Positions 52,624-60,808 of a DNA stretch of 64,000 bases are shown here, in pieces. The stretch's first letter is position 1. Each line of letters starts with the position of its first letter. The notes beneath the pieces were generated by a model. It was not told where the DNA came from. It was given only the letters and a program-made list of their open reading frames with translations, and ran no database searches. Source of the DNA: Sulfidibacter corallicola. GTDB lineage: Bacteria > Acidobacteriota > Holophagae > Acanthopleuribacterales > Acanthopleuribacteraceae. The stretch is from the NCBI RefSeq assembly GCF_017498545.1, contig NZ_CP071793.1, positions 4,303,001-4,367,000 on the forward strand, in the 5' to 3' direction. The position numbers and the translations under genes were made by a program.

Positions 52624-54552
52624 TCAGAACCTCAAATTGGCGCCCGCGAAGATGCGACGTCCGTTGGTTCCGTAGTTGAGGATCCGCGTGTATTCCTCGT
52701 CGAACAGGTTGTCGGCACGAAGGTGCACGGCCCACTGCTCGCCGAACTGGTAGCCCAGGTTGAGGTTGACCAGGGTGTAGGCATCCAGGGCCAAATCCCC
52801 GACACCGAACACGCGATCGATGGCCTCGCCGTAGCGCAGCACATCGGCGGAAAGGCGCAGGTTGGCGGTCGCTGCGACGGATACCCGCAGGTGGGCCTTG
52901 TCGTCGTGACGGCGCACGAGCGGGATGTCTTCCTCGGAAGAAGTGTCGTCGGCCTCCAGGTCCTCGTAGCCGAGCCGCACCTGCCAGCGCGCCACCTGGT
53001 AACCCAACCACAGTTCCCAGCCACTCGATTCCGCCTCGCTGAGGTTCTCGTAGCTGCTTTGGAAGGTGACCGAGTCGAACACGAATTCCACCATGTTCTC
53101 GTACTCGTTCTCGAATACCGACAGGCCGAATTCACCGCGCTCCTCGGCGAAGTTCTGAACGAAGCCCGCCTCCCAACTGGTGCTGGTCTCGGCCTCCAGG
53201 TTGGCGTTGCCGTAGGCCGGCACGTAGAGCTGGTAGATAGACGGTGCCTTGAAGCCCGTACCGTAGGCGGCGCGGAGACGGGTCCCCGTCGCCTCGAAGT
53301 GATAGCCCACCCCGAGGTTGTAGGTGGTTTCGCCGTCGAAGACGGAGTGGTCGTCGTAGCGCGCGCCGGCGTTGCCGTAGAAGCCGCTGGGCGCGGAGTA
53401 TTGGACCTGGGCGAAGAGGCTGTTGGTGTCGGTGCTCTCGTCGAAGACCGTCTCGGAGGTACCGAAGGAGCTGTTGAACAGCGAAGCGCCGTCGGCCTGC
53501 TCGCGCTCGTGCATCACGCCGAGGAACAACGCGACCGCCTCACTCGCCTGGTAGCGATTGCGGACCTCCAAGGAGGCGATGTTGCCGTCGAAGTCGCTGA
53601 CGCTGCTGCTGTCCGGGTGGGCCTCGTCCACTTCGTCGGTGAGCTCGCGGGCGACATCCATGTAGGAGAGCGCGACCACCTGATGCCAGTCCTCGCCGAA
53701 GAAGGACCCGCTGAGCTGGGCGCTCAGGGTCGATTGAACGTATTCGGAGCGGTAGTTGGGGTCGTCGCCGTCGAAGGTGTCGATGTCGTTGTCGCCTTTG
53801 GTGCTGGTGAGGTTGACCGACAGGTCCAGGTCCTCGTCGAAGCGATACCCGAGTTCGGCGATCACCGAGGTACTCGTGTAGGTATCCGTTTCCAATTCCA
53901 GTTGCGGCAGGGGTTGATCGGTGCGCGCGGACAGTGAATCGGAGTCGTAGTGTTCGCCGTGGATGGCGTAATTCAGATTGCCGGAGCCGCCCAGAAGCCC
54001 CACTTGGTAGCGTTGCGTCTCTTCGTCGGACAGCTCGATGCCGGCCTGACCGTGGAACGGGCCATTGCCGGACTCGGTCACGATGTTGATGACGCCGGCG
54101 GATGCGTCGGTTCCGTACAGGGTATTCTGGGGACCGAGAATCACTTCGATGCGTTCGATCCCGAAGGTGCTGAGGTGGGCGAAATCAAAGCCCTTGCCGA
54201 CGTTGGTGGGGTCGTTCAGTTTGGTTCCGTTCATCAGAACGAGGGTATTCTCAGATTTGGCACCGCGCAAAAACAAGGTGGTGAGCTTGCCGTCGCCGCC
54301 GTTGGCCACCAGGCTGACACCGGGCAGGCCGACCAAGACGTCGGCGATCGTTTTCCATTGATGCGCTTCGATTTCCTCTTTCGTGACGACCAGCGTGTGG
54401 GTCGTGGTTTCCGCCAAGACGGTTTCGGTTTTCGAGCCGTAGACGACGACTTCCTCGTCGATGATCTGGGTCTCCTCTTGGGCCCACAGCCAGGCGGAAC
54501 CGGCCACGAGACCTGCGAAACACATGCGCTTCAAGCGCTTCAGGTTTTCCAT
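52624..54552 (-). CDS. btuB: TonB-dependent receptor, BtuB-like (cobalamin uptake)
   Basis: Outer-membrane gated channel. 642 residues from ATG 54552: signal peptide to about residue 25 (CFAGLVAGSAWLWA), a TonB-box-like DEEVVVYGSK, then the plug domain (about 45-160; VLVGLPGVSLVANGG, LFLRGAKSENTLVLMNG, IERIEVILGPQNTLYGTDASAGVINIV). The rest is a 22-strand barrel ending in the aromatic FAGANLRF. The cobalamin riboswitch upstream makes corrinoids the likely substrate. A GC-rich hairpin at 54618-54648 lies in the leader between riboswitch and start. No btuFCD neighbours. Confidence 0.9.
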   Translation of the reverse strand: MENLKRLKRMCFAGLVAGSAWLWAQEETQIIDEEVVVYGSKTETVLAETTTHTLVVTKEEIEAHQWKTIADVLVGLPGVSLVANGGDGKLTTLFLRGAKSENTLVLMNGTKLNDPTNVGKGFDFAHLSTFGIERIEVILGPQNTLYGTDASAGVINIVTESGNGPFHGQAGIELSDEETQRYQVGLLGGSGNLNYAIHGEHYDSDSLSARTDQPLPQLELETDTYTSTSVIAELGYRFDEDLDLSVNLTSTKGDNDIDTFDGDDPNYRSEYVQSTLSAQLSGSFFGEDWHQVVALSYMDVARELTDEVDEAHPDSSSVSDFDGNIASLEVRNRYQASEAVALFLGVMHEREQADGASLFNSSFGTSETVFDESTDTNSLFAQVQYSAPSGFYGNAGARYDDHSVFDGETTYNLGVGYHFEATGTRLRAAYGTGFKAPSIYQLYVPAYGNANLEAETSTSWEAGFVQNFAEERGEFGLSVFENEYENMVEFVFDSVTFQSSYENLSEAESSGWELWLGYQVARWQVRLGYEDLEADDTSSEEDIPLVRRHDDKAHLRVSVAATANLRLSADVLRYGEAIDRVFGVGDLALDAYTLVNLNLGYQFGEQWAVHLRADNLFDEEYTRILNYGTNGRRIFAGANLRF

Positions 54553-54769
54553 CAATCCTCTCCCTCGAAAGATTTCTGGATTCCACGCGGTAGGCAGTTC
54601 CCGGCTTTGCACGGCGTGCGGCGATCGGGCGGTCCGCCCGGGTGCCGCGCCGCGGAAACGGTTGCGGGGCAGCGTCCGAATTCCACGGAACTTCCTGCTC
54701 TTTCCGGCGGTATCGCGAACCTTCGCAGAAGTTTCGACATGTTCTCGGCGTTAGATCCCGAACGCCGGA

Positions 54770-54880
54770 ACCGCGAGGTGCTCTGACTTGCGAGTGCGTG
54801 AGTCCTTCCACGAGGAATACCTCCTACTCGCTTACAGTGGCGGGAACCGTGACGGATTCGCACCGTCTTCCCCTCTTGAT
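54770..54880 (-). ncRNA. Cobalamin riboswitch
   Basis: On the minus strand: GGGGAAGACGGTGCGAATCC, then GTCACGGTTCCC and the B12 box GCCACTGTAA (complement of 54832-54841), followed by a hairpin GAGGTATTCCTC and a purine-rich AAGGACTCACGC. This is the conserved core of cobalamin riboswitches. The upstream promoter leaves only a short 5' part, so the outer P1/P2 helices may be reduced. It probably represses btuB expression when cobalamin is bound. Confidence 0.9.
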
Positions 54881-54890
54881 GTCCAGGGCC

Positions 54891-54919
54891 AGTATGGAGA
54901 CGGGCCCAAGGCCTGTCAA
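54891..54919 (-). promoter_or_regulatory. Sigma-70 promoter for the riboswitch-btuB transcript
   Basis: TTGACA (54919-54914), 17-base spacer, CATACT (54896-54891). Expected start near 54884, immediately before the riboswitch core. Confidence 0.72.
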
Positions 54920-55022
54920 GCGCTAAAGCCGCGCGGCCTCGGGTGGGACGAACACCCGCCGGATTTCGCGGGATGCCCCCTCTCCGTGCTCCCCGCTTGG
55001 GTTTCACCTATGTTTTGGTATA

Positions 55023-55028
55023 TATAAT
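55023..55028 (+). promoter_or_regulatory. Probable -10 element before the small gene at 55082
   Basis: Perfect TATAAT 54 bases before the TTG start, preceded by TATA. The -35 is unclear (TTTCAC at 15 bases or TTGGGT at 20). It is divergent to the btuB promoter. Confidence 0.35.
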
Positions 55029-55081
55029 GTCCTGGCCGACGCGTGAGCCGCGTCGGCTCGATTCACCCCAAGGAGTCCTCA

Positions 55082-55393
55082 TTGCAAAACCTTCCCGGAG
55101 GCGAACCGGTCTCGCCGCAATTCAAGCTAATGGTGATCGCCCTGATTCAGGACGGCATGGGTCTGTTGGACGAAGAGACCGAAGCCATGTTCGTCAACTT
55201 TCAAGAAGAGGGTCGCGGCTGGCGCGAGCACGTGATTTACAAGTTGAACGGGTTCGACCTACCCCCCGATTTCGTGGTTCTGGCGATCCGCAAGAAGTGG
55301 CAGGATTTCGGCTCGCGCAACGTCGAAGTCTTCACCAAGCAGATCCTGGCCGAATGGAACATGCTCTCGGAAGAGGGCCGCAACGGAACCTGA
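55082..55393 (+). CDS. Small hypothetical protein
   Basis: 103 residues from TTG 55082, with AGGAG 6 bases upstream; the open frame continues 13 codons upstream without a ribosome site. The protein is soluble and looks helical, with VIALIQDGMGLLDEETEAMFVNFQEEG and FTKQILAEWNMLSEEGRN. No family recognised. It lies 95 bases before tmk on the same strand. Confidence 0.65.
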   Translation: MQNLPGGEPVSPQFKLMVIALIQDGMGLLDEETEAMFVNFQEEGRGWREHVIYKLNGFDLPPDFVVLAIRKKWQDFGSRNVEVFTKQILAEWNMLSEEGRNGT

Positions 55394-55488
55394 GTCCGAT
55401 GCCACCCACAAGGCGCGACCGTGAACGCCGCGACCACTCCCGATTTGCAAGAGCCAATCGCCCACGCTCGTGCTAAGATGCTCCCGCT

Positions 55489-56229
55489 ATGAACACCTTC
55501 GAAACGCCCCCAACGCCCGTGATGACCCAGCCAAGCCACCAGAGAAACCCCCAACCGGAATTCGATCCCATCCCCACATTCGATCAGCCAGGTCGCTTCA
55601 TTACCCTGGAGGGCATCGAGGGCTGCGGCAAGAGCACCCAGAGCACCATGCTCGCCGAATACCTGGGCCAGCGGGGCTTGCGGGTTACGCGCACCAAGGA
55701 GCCGGGCGGCACGCGCATCGGGACGGAGATCCGCAAGGTGCTGCTCAACGCGGACCACGTGGAAATGACCGCCACCTGCGAAGCGCTGCTCTACCTGGCC
55801 GATCGCGCACAGCACCACGGAGAACTGATCGTCCCCGCCCTCGCCGGCGGGGTCTGGGTGGTCTGCGATCGCTACCACGACTCGACCCTCGCCTATCAAG
55901 GCGCGGCCCGAGCCTTGGATGCCGACGACCTCAATCACGTGTTCCACATGGCCACCGGCAGCCTGCAGCCCCACCTGACGCTGCTGCTGGACCTGGATGT
56001 GCGGACCGGCCTGACACGCGCCAAGAGCCGCAACGAAGAAGAGGGCGCCAGCCTCAGCGAAGGCCGTCTGGAAGCCGAAGACGTTCTGTTCCACCAGTCC
56101 GTGCGCGACAGCTTTCTGCAATTCGCACGCATGCAGCCGGAACGCTTCGCGGTGATCGACGCCGACGGGTCGCCCCAGGAAGTGTTTCGCCGCATTCGGG
56201 AGACCGTCGATCGCCACTTCGGACTTTGA
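55489..56229 (+). CDS. tmk: Thymidylate kinase
   Basis: Phosphorylates dTMP to dTDP. The 246-residue protein has the Tmk P-loop EGIEGCGKST near 42-51, the DR-motif CDRYHDSTLAYQG and a LID region after DLDVRTGLTRAK. The first 36 residues (Pro/Gln-rich) extend beyond the usual start near FITLEG, but there is no better start codon in between apart from an in-frame ATG 11 codons on. It precedes holB, a common pairing. Confidence 0.94.
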   Translation: MNTFETPPTPVMTQPSHQRNPQPEFDPIPTFDQPGRFITLEGIEGCGKSTQSTMLAEYLGQRGLRVTRTKEPGGTRIGTEIRKVLLNADHVEMTATCEALLYLADRAQHHGELIVPALAGGVWVVCDRYHDSTLAYQGAARALDADDLNHVFHMATGSLQPHLTLLLDLDVRTGLTRAKSRNEEEGASLSEGRLEAEDVLFHQSVRDSFLQFARMQPERFAVIDADGSPQEVFRRIRETVDRHFGL

Positions 56230-56294
56230 TTCGCAGGCGTACCGAAACGCCGCCGTGGTGTCCGCCCGCCCCGTGATTCGAGGAGCCAGAAACC

Positions 56295-57293
56295 ATGTTC
56301 GAAAAAGTGTACGGCCACGATCGCATCAAGTCGATGTTGGCGAAAATGGTCACCAGGGACCAGCTCCACCACGGCCTCTGCTTCCACGGGCCCGCCGGAA
56401 TCGGCAAGGGATTGCTGGCTTTCGAGGTTTCGCGGGCCATGATGTGCGATACCCGGGACGGTTGCGGTACCTGCCGGCACTGCGTCAAGATGGCGTCCGG
56501 CAACCACCCGGATTTCAAATGGGTCGAGCCCGAGGGTGCGGACATCAAGGTCGACCAGATTCGCGAAATCGCCGAAAACCTCCACTATCGCCCGTTCGAG
56601 GGACCGGTGCGCATGATCGTCATGGATGGCATGGAACGCATGCGTGACGAAGCGGCCAACGCCTTTCTGAAGTCACTGGAAGAACCGCCCCCCTACGTCT
56701 ATTTCATTCTGGTCACGGCCGATCTCAAGGCGTTGCTGCCGACGATCCAATCTCGTTGCCAGAAAGTGGCTTTCCAAAGCCTGACACATACGGACAAGGT
56801 CCACATACTGAAGGACCGCTTCGACAAGGACGAACAACAGGCCCAGAACCTGGCCGGCATCAGTTTCCGCCGGTTGGAGACCGAGGACGAGGCCTGGCAG
56901 ATCTTTCGCGAAGACATCCAACTCGCGCTCAAATACCTGCAGCTTATGCGCGGCAACGGCCACGCGATCGATTTGTTGGGTGACCTGGTTCGCGACAAGG
57001 AAGGGTTCGCACGCTTCAAGGACCACCTGACGGCGCTGGTCCGCGAACTGTCCTGGCTGGCGCGCGGCATTGCACCCCAACCGTTTTTCCAGGAGTTCGA
57101 AGGCGCCATGCGCGAACTGACGGCCAAGGCCAAGCCGGCGGACTGGCGCGATCTCTACGAGCAATTGTTGTGGCTGGAGGGTCAGCGCCGACGCAACCTG
57201 AACCAGGGCCTGTGGTTCAACGCGCTGAGCGTGAGCGGCCTGGGCCTGCAGGAAGAGTCGGAGGCCCAGCTTCGCCAGCGACTTCGCCGCTGA
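56295..57293 (+). CDS. holB: DNA polymerase III delta' subunit
   Basis: Clamp-loader subunit. 332 residues. Start MFEKVYGHDRIKSML, Walker-A-like GPAGIGKG near 33-40, the four-Cys zinc module CDTRDGCGTCRHC, a DEAANAFLKSLEEPPP segment (the sensor region) and SRCQKVAF. The C-terminal domain is helical. It follows tmk after 65 bases. Confidence 0.94.
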   Translation: MFEKVYGHDRIKSMLAKMVTRDQLHHGLCFHGPAGIGKGLLAFEVSRAMMCDTRDGCGTCRHCVKMASGNHPDFKWVEPEGADIKVDQIREIAENLHYRPFEGPVRMIVMDGMERMRDEAANAFLKSLEEPPPYVYFILVTADLKALLPTIQSRCQKVAFQSLTHTDKVHILKDRFDKDEQQAQNLAGISFRRLETEDEAWQIFREDIQLALKYLQLMRGNGHAIDLLGDLVRDKEGFARFKDHLTALVRELSWLARGIAPQPFFQEFEGAMRELTAKAKPADWRDLYEQLLWLEGQRRRNLNQGLWFNALSVSGLGLQEESEAQLRQRLRR

Positions 57294-57300
57294 GCCGTCC

Positions 57301-57342
57301 GCGGTTTTTGGGAGTGGAGTCCTTACGGCTCCCAAAAACCGC
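57301..57342 (+). terminator. Hairpin after holB, probable terminator
   Basis: Perfect 14-bp inverted repeat (57301-57314 GCGGTTTTTGGGAG with 57329-57342), loop 14 bases, 7 bases after the holB stop. T-runs lie inside the stem rather than after it, so termination strength is uncertain. Confidence 0.6.
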
Positions 57343-57396
57343 CTCGGATTGATATAAATAGATGTCTCCCCAAAAAATCGGATGAGCGAGGACCGC

Positions 57397-57747
57397 ATGG
57401 CCAAGTTCAAGCACATCGAGATCGCCGGCGTGAATGGCGCCGCCCTGGAATCGTTCTACGGCGAACTCTTCGACTGGAAAATCACCCAACGGGAAGTGGG
57501 TGGCTTCATGTACCGAGACATCGAGACGAACGGCGACCTCACCGCCGGGATCCGGGAAGAGCCCGAAGGCAAGGCCGAGGTGGTGGCCTGGGTCGAGGTC
57601 GATGATCTGGACGCGTCGTTCGCATCGGCCAAATCGTTGGGTGCGGCGGTCCGCATCGAGCCGATGGCATACGGCGACCTGCGATTCGCGTTGGTCGAGG
57701 ATCCCGAGGGCAACCCCGTGGGCCTGCTCCAAGCCAAGGACGCATGA
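57397..57747 (+). CDS. VOC-family (glyoxalase/bleomycin-resistance-like) protein
   Basis: 116 residues from ATG 57397, where GAGG is 5 bases upstream; an in-frame ATG at 57382 has no such site. The VOC beta-alpha-beta pattern is clear: IEIAGVNGAALESFYGELFDWKI, then AWVEVDDLDASFASAKSLGA, and a C-terminal LVEDPEGNPVGLLQ. His/Glu metal ligands are only partly visible (first strand has HIEIAG; late Glu/Asp). Substrate unknown. Confidence 0.85.
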   Translation: MAKFKHIEIAGVNGAALESFYGELFDWKITQREVGGFMYRDIETNGDLTAGIREEPEGKAEVVAWVEVDDLDASFASAKSLGAAVRIEPMAYGDLRFALVEDPEGNPVGLLQAKDA

Positions 57748-57896
57748 TCGCCGTCCCGGGCCATCCCTACAGGATCGACCGGGGGCCGCGATTTCACGTG
57801 CATGATTCCCCGTGCCTCCATTCGGTCCCGTAACCGCAAGCGGGATTCCGCTATAATGGGCGCCTGGTTCGAAGCCCCAACCCCATGGAGCCCGCC

Positions 57897-58727
57897 GTGA
57901 CGCTCGAGACCCAATTCGAATACGACCGCCAATTCGCCGATGCACCGCTGATCTCCGGCATCGACGAAGCCGGTCGCGGCTGTCTTGCCGGTCCCGTGGT
58001 CATCGCACGCGTCACCTGGAACCCGCGCACCAGCGCCGCTCTGCCCTGGTTCCCCAGACTCGCCGATTCCAAACAGATCGACGCCGCCACCCGCGAGGAC
58101 CTGTACCCGCGCATTCTCGAGGCCGCCGAATCGGTGCGCGTCGCCATGATCGGCAACATCATGATCGATCACATGAACATCCTGCGCGCCACCCTCCACG
58201 GGTTCGAACTGGTGGCCGGCGCCCGACGCCCGGAGGTTCCGTTGCTGATCGACGGCAACCAGAAACCGCCGACGCTGCGCTGGGCGGTCACCTTGGTCAA
58301 GGGCGACAGCCGTGCCGGCGCCGTGGCCGCCGCGGGCATCGTGGCGAAAGTGACGCGCGACGCGGCGATTCGCCATCTGGCCGCCGCCTATCCGGGATAC
58401 GGCCTCGCCAACCACAAGGGCTACGCGACCAAAACCCACCGCGAGGCCATTGCGCGTCTGGGCCCATCCGCGATTCACCGCCGCTCGTTCAAGCCCTGCA
58501 CGCTGCACGACGGCGACGACCACGACCTGGCCGCGAACATCCTCGCGGGCCTGACCACGACCGAAGGCGCCGACCCGACCGATCTCTGGCATCTCATGGC
58601 CGACCACTATCATCGCCTGCCCTACGCAAAGGTACCCGAATTGGTGCGGGCCTTCCAATCGGCCGGACTTCGCGTGCTGCCCACCGCCGACGAGCTGGAG
58701 CCCGCCCGCGCCCAACCGGTTCCGTGA
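57897..58727 (+). CDS. rnhB: Ribonuclease HII
   Basis: Removes ribonucleotides and RNA from RNA-DNA hybrids. The catalytic Asp-Glu pair is in SGIDEAGRGCLAGP; later conserved blocks are LADSKQI and GIVAKVTRDAAI. I use GTG 57897, 6 bases after GGAG (276 aa); ATG 57885 is the alternative (280 aa) but has no ribosome site. A TATAAT at 57852-57857 may be its -10. Slightly longer than most, with an extra C-terminal stretch after HRRSFKPC. Followed by repeat cluster D. Confidence 0.92.
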   Translation: MTLETQFEYDRQFADAPLISGIDEAGRGCLAGPVVIARVTWNPRTSAALPWFPRLADSKQIDAATREDLYPRILEAAESVRVAMIGNIMIDHMNILRATLHGFELVAGARRPEVPLLIDGNQKPPTLRWAVTLVKGDSRAGAVAAAGIVAKVTRDAAIRHLAAAYPGYGLANHKGYATKTHREAIARLGPSAIHRRSFKPCTLHDGDDHDLAANILAGLTTTEGADPTDLWHLMADHYHRLPYAKVPELVRAFQSAGLRVLPTADELEPARAQPVP

Positions 58728-58764
58728 ACCCGGCTCCCTCTCCGAAACAAATCCACCTGGAGTG

Positions 58765-60135
58765 CCCGCATGCCGAGAGGTTCGTCGTGCCAGGTAGGTT
58801 CATCCGCCGGATGAACTTATCGAAGTAAGCCATGCGAGGAGTGCCCGCATGCTTCGAGAGTCGACGCGGCGGTAGGTTGGCCCGCTGGGCCGACTTTTCG
58901 AAGCGATCCAGGCAACGGGCGATCGAAATACCAATGAGCGAAGCCACTCGCTCCGTATCACGTCCATGTCGAAGTACGTTGCCTCCATAGTTCCCGCATG
59001 CCGAGAGAGACCTCGTCGCTGTAGGTTGGCCGGCTCGGCCGACTTTTCGAAGTGACCAATGCGAGGAGTGCCCGCATACCGAGAGCGTCGTCGTGCCAGG
59101 TAGGTCCATCGGCCCGATGGACATTTCGAAGCGACCCACACGAGGAGTTCCCGCATGCCGAGAGAGACCTCGTCGTCGTAGGTTGGCCGGCTCGGCCGAC
59201 TTTTCGAAGTGACCCAGGCAACGGGCGATCGAAACGCCAATGAGCGAAGCCACTCGCTCCGTATCACGTCCATGTCGAAGTACGTTGCCTCCATAGTTCC
59301 CGCAGCCTGAGAGGTGTCGTCGCTGTAGGTTGGCCCGCTGGGCCGACTTTTCGAAGCGACTCTGGCTCCGTAACATCGAGTAGTAAAAGAGCGAAGCAAA
59401 TAAGTCGGGCCTATAGATCTCCCGATGGCGATTTTAATCCCTGCTCAACCTACAGGCATTACGTCTCCTACGCCTGTACGGGCTCCCCGAAACGAAACCG
59501 GCTCGCAGCACCCGAATGCCGAGGGGTTCGTCGTACCCGGTAGATTCAGCAGGAGTGGCAAGCCGGCCCGGCCGATTTATCAAAGTAAGCCATGCGGGTA
59601 TCTTGGTTTGGATCGCTTCAAAATGTACTTCCAGCGAGCTTACCGCCCCTGCCGTACCGGCGGTTATGAACTCACCGGACATAACACCCCTTTTCAACGC
59701 GAGGGAACTCCTCAGAATACGTCGCTTCGAAGTGTCGGGCTGGCAGCCCAACCTACCGCGACGACGCCTCTCTCGCAAATGCGGGAACTACGTGCATTGG
59801 TGGCTTGGAAAAGTACATCCGGCGAGCTTACCGGCCCTGATGTACCTACCTGGCATGGGATCCCTTTTCAACGCGAGGGAACTCCTCAGAATACGTCGCT
59901 TCGAAGTGTCGGGCTGGCAGCCCAACCTACCGCGACGACGCCTCTCTCGCAAATGCGGGAACTGCGGACATTGGTGGCTTGGAAAAGTACATCCGGCGGG
60001 CTTACCGGCCCTGATGTACCTACCTGGCATGGGATCCCTTTTCAACGCGAGGGAACTCCTCGAATACGTCGCTTCGAAGTGTCGGGCTGGCAGCCCAACC
60101 TACTGCCCGACGCCTCTCCCCTGAATGCGGGAATA
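58765..60135. repeat. Repeat cluster D: largest hairpin-unit array
   Basis: Plus-strand hairpins at 58798-58816 (GTTCATCCGCCGGATGAAC), 58876-58894, 59025-59043 and 59182-59200 (GTTGGCCGGCTCGGCCGAC), 59104-59122 (GTCCATCGGCCCGATGGAC), and 59329-59347. Minus-strand hairpins at 59734-59752, 59908-59926 and 60081-60099 (GTTGGGCTGCCAGCCCGAC). Each has the TTCGAAG-type box after it (in one it is TATCGAAG). Two copies of the 100-base dispersed repeat (58899-59000, 59205-59304) are included. Near 59380-59440 is a partial match to the start of the B/C core. Long open frames across it are chance products of the 174-base repeat. Confidence 0.9.
59691..60135. repeat. 174-base tandem repeat, about 2.6 copies
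   Basis: Copies begin with TTTTCAACGCGAGGGAAC at 59691, 59865 and 60039. The first two differ at only a handful of positions; the third is incomplete and has a 1-base deletion. Each full copy holds one minus-strand hairpin unit plus a longer dyad, GTACATCCGG / GATGTAC. Confidence 0.92.
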
Positions 60136-60808
60136 CCCAAGTGAATCGCTTTGATTTATGAATGCCCTGAGACCCAATGGTTGGCATGCCCCATCACCGG
60201 CACACCAGCCACCGGCAATCCGGCCCATGGCCCGGGCAACGAACCTGTACGTCGAACTCGTCTCAGGCCGGCCACGCACCCCGACCGCCAAGGGATGATG
60301 GCCACACTTGGATCGCGCGCGCCGCTTCGACTCAGGATGGGCGTTCCCGATGCCGAGAAGTACCTTGATGCCACCACCGGCCCGACACCGAATCCCGCGA
60401 GAACCGCGTTCGCCCTCCCCTCATCACCCCCACGGCAACGGGTTCTCGACCCGGTAAGTCTGTCTATCGCACCACCGCGCCAATATGACAGGGTGCCCGG
60501 GCTCAGGAATGTCGCGACCGATCGGCCTGTTCCACACCTGACCGTGGCCGCACGCCACCTCGCTCCTTCCGCACGAACATTCCCTTCTCCAAAGACCATC
60601 GCCGAACGCTTTTTTCGCGTTCAAGAGTGGTCCAGCGTTTGAAACCGCTATCTTTCGTTTTACGATTGTATCTTTGACGGCCATTTCGGATCACACCTCG
60701 AGAATGCCAACGATTTCAGGCGCGTTCCGACCACCCCGACACTTCGCGCAGCTCAGGCACACAAGGCTCGATATTTGCTTCTCGAGGCGCCAACCTAGGA
60801 GGATCCCA
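60136..60808. other. Intergenic region, no gene recognised
   Basis: About 670 bases. Open frames of up to 163 codons exist on both strands but have compositions typical of chance and no ribosome site. No hairpin unit of the A-D family is found past 60135. Confidence 0.45.

Noticed and set aside
59425..60144. Open frame of 239 codons with an internal protein repeat
   Set aside because: The repeat is the 174-base tandem DNA repeat, which is a multiple of three and so keeps any frame open. There is no ribosome site and the units match non-coding copies in other clusters.
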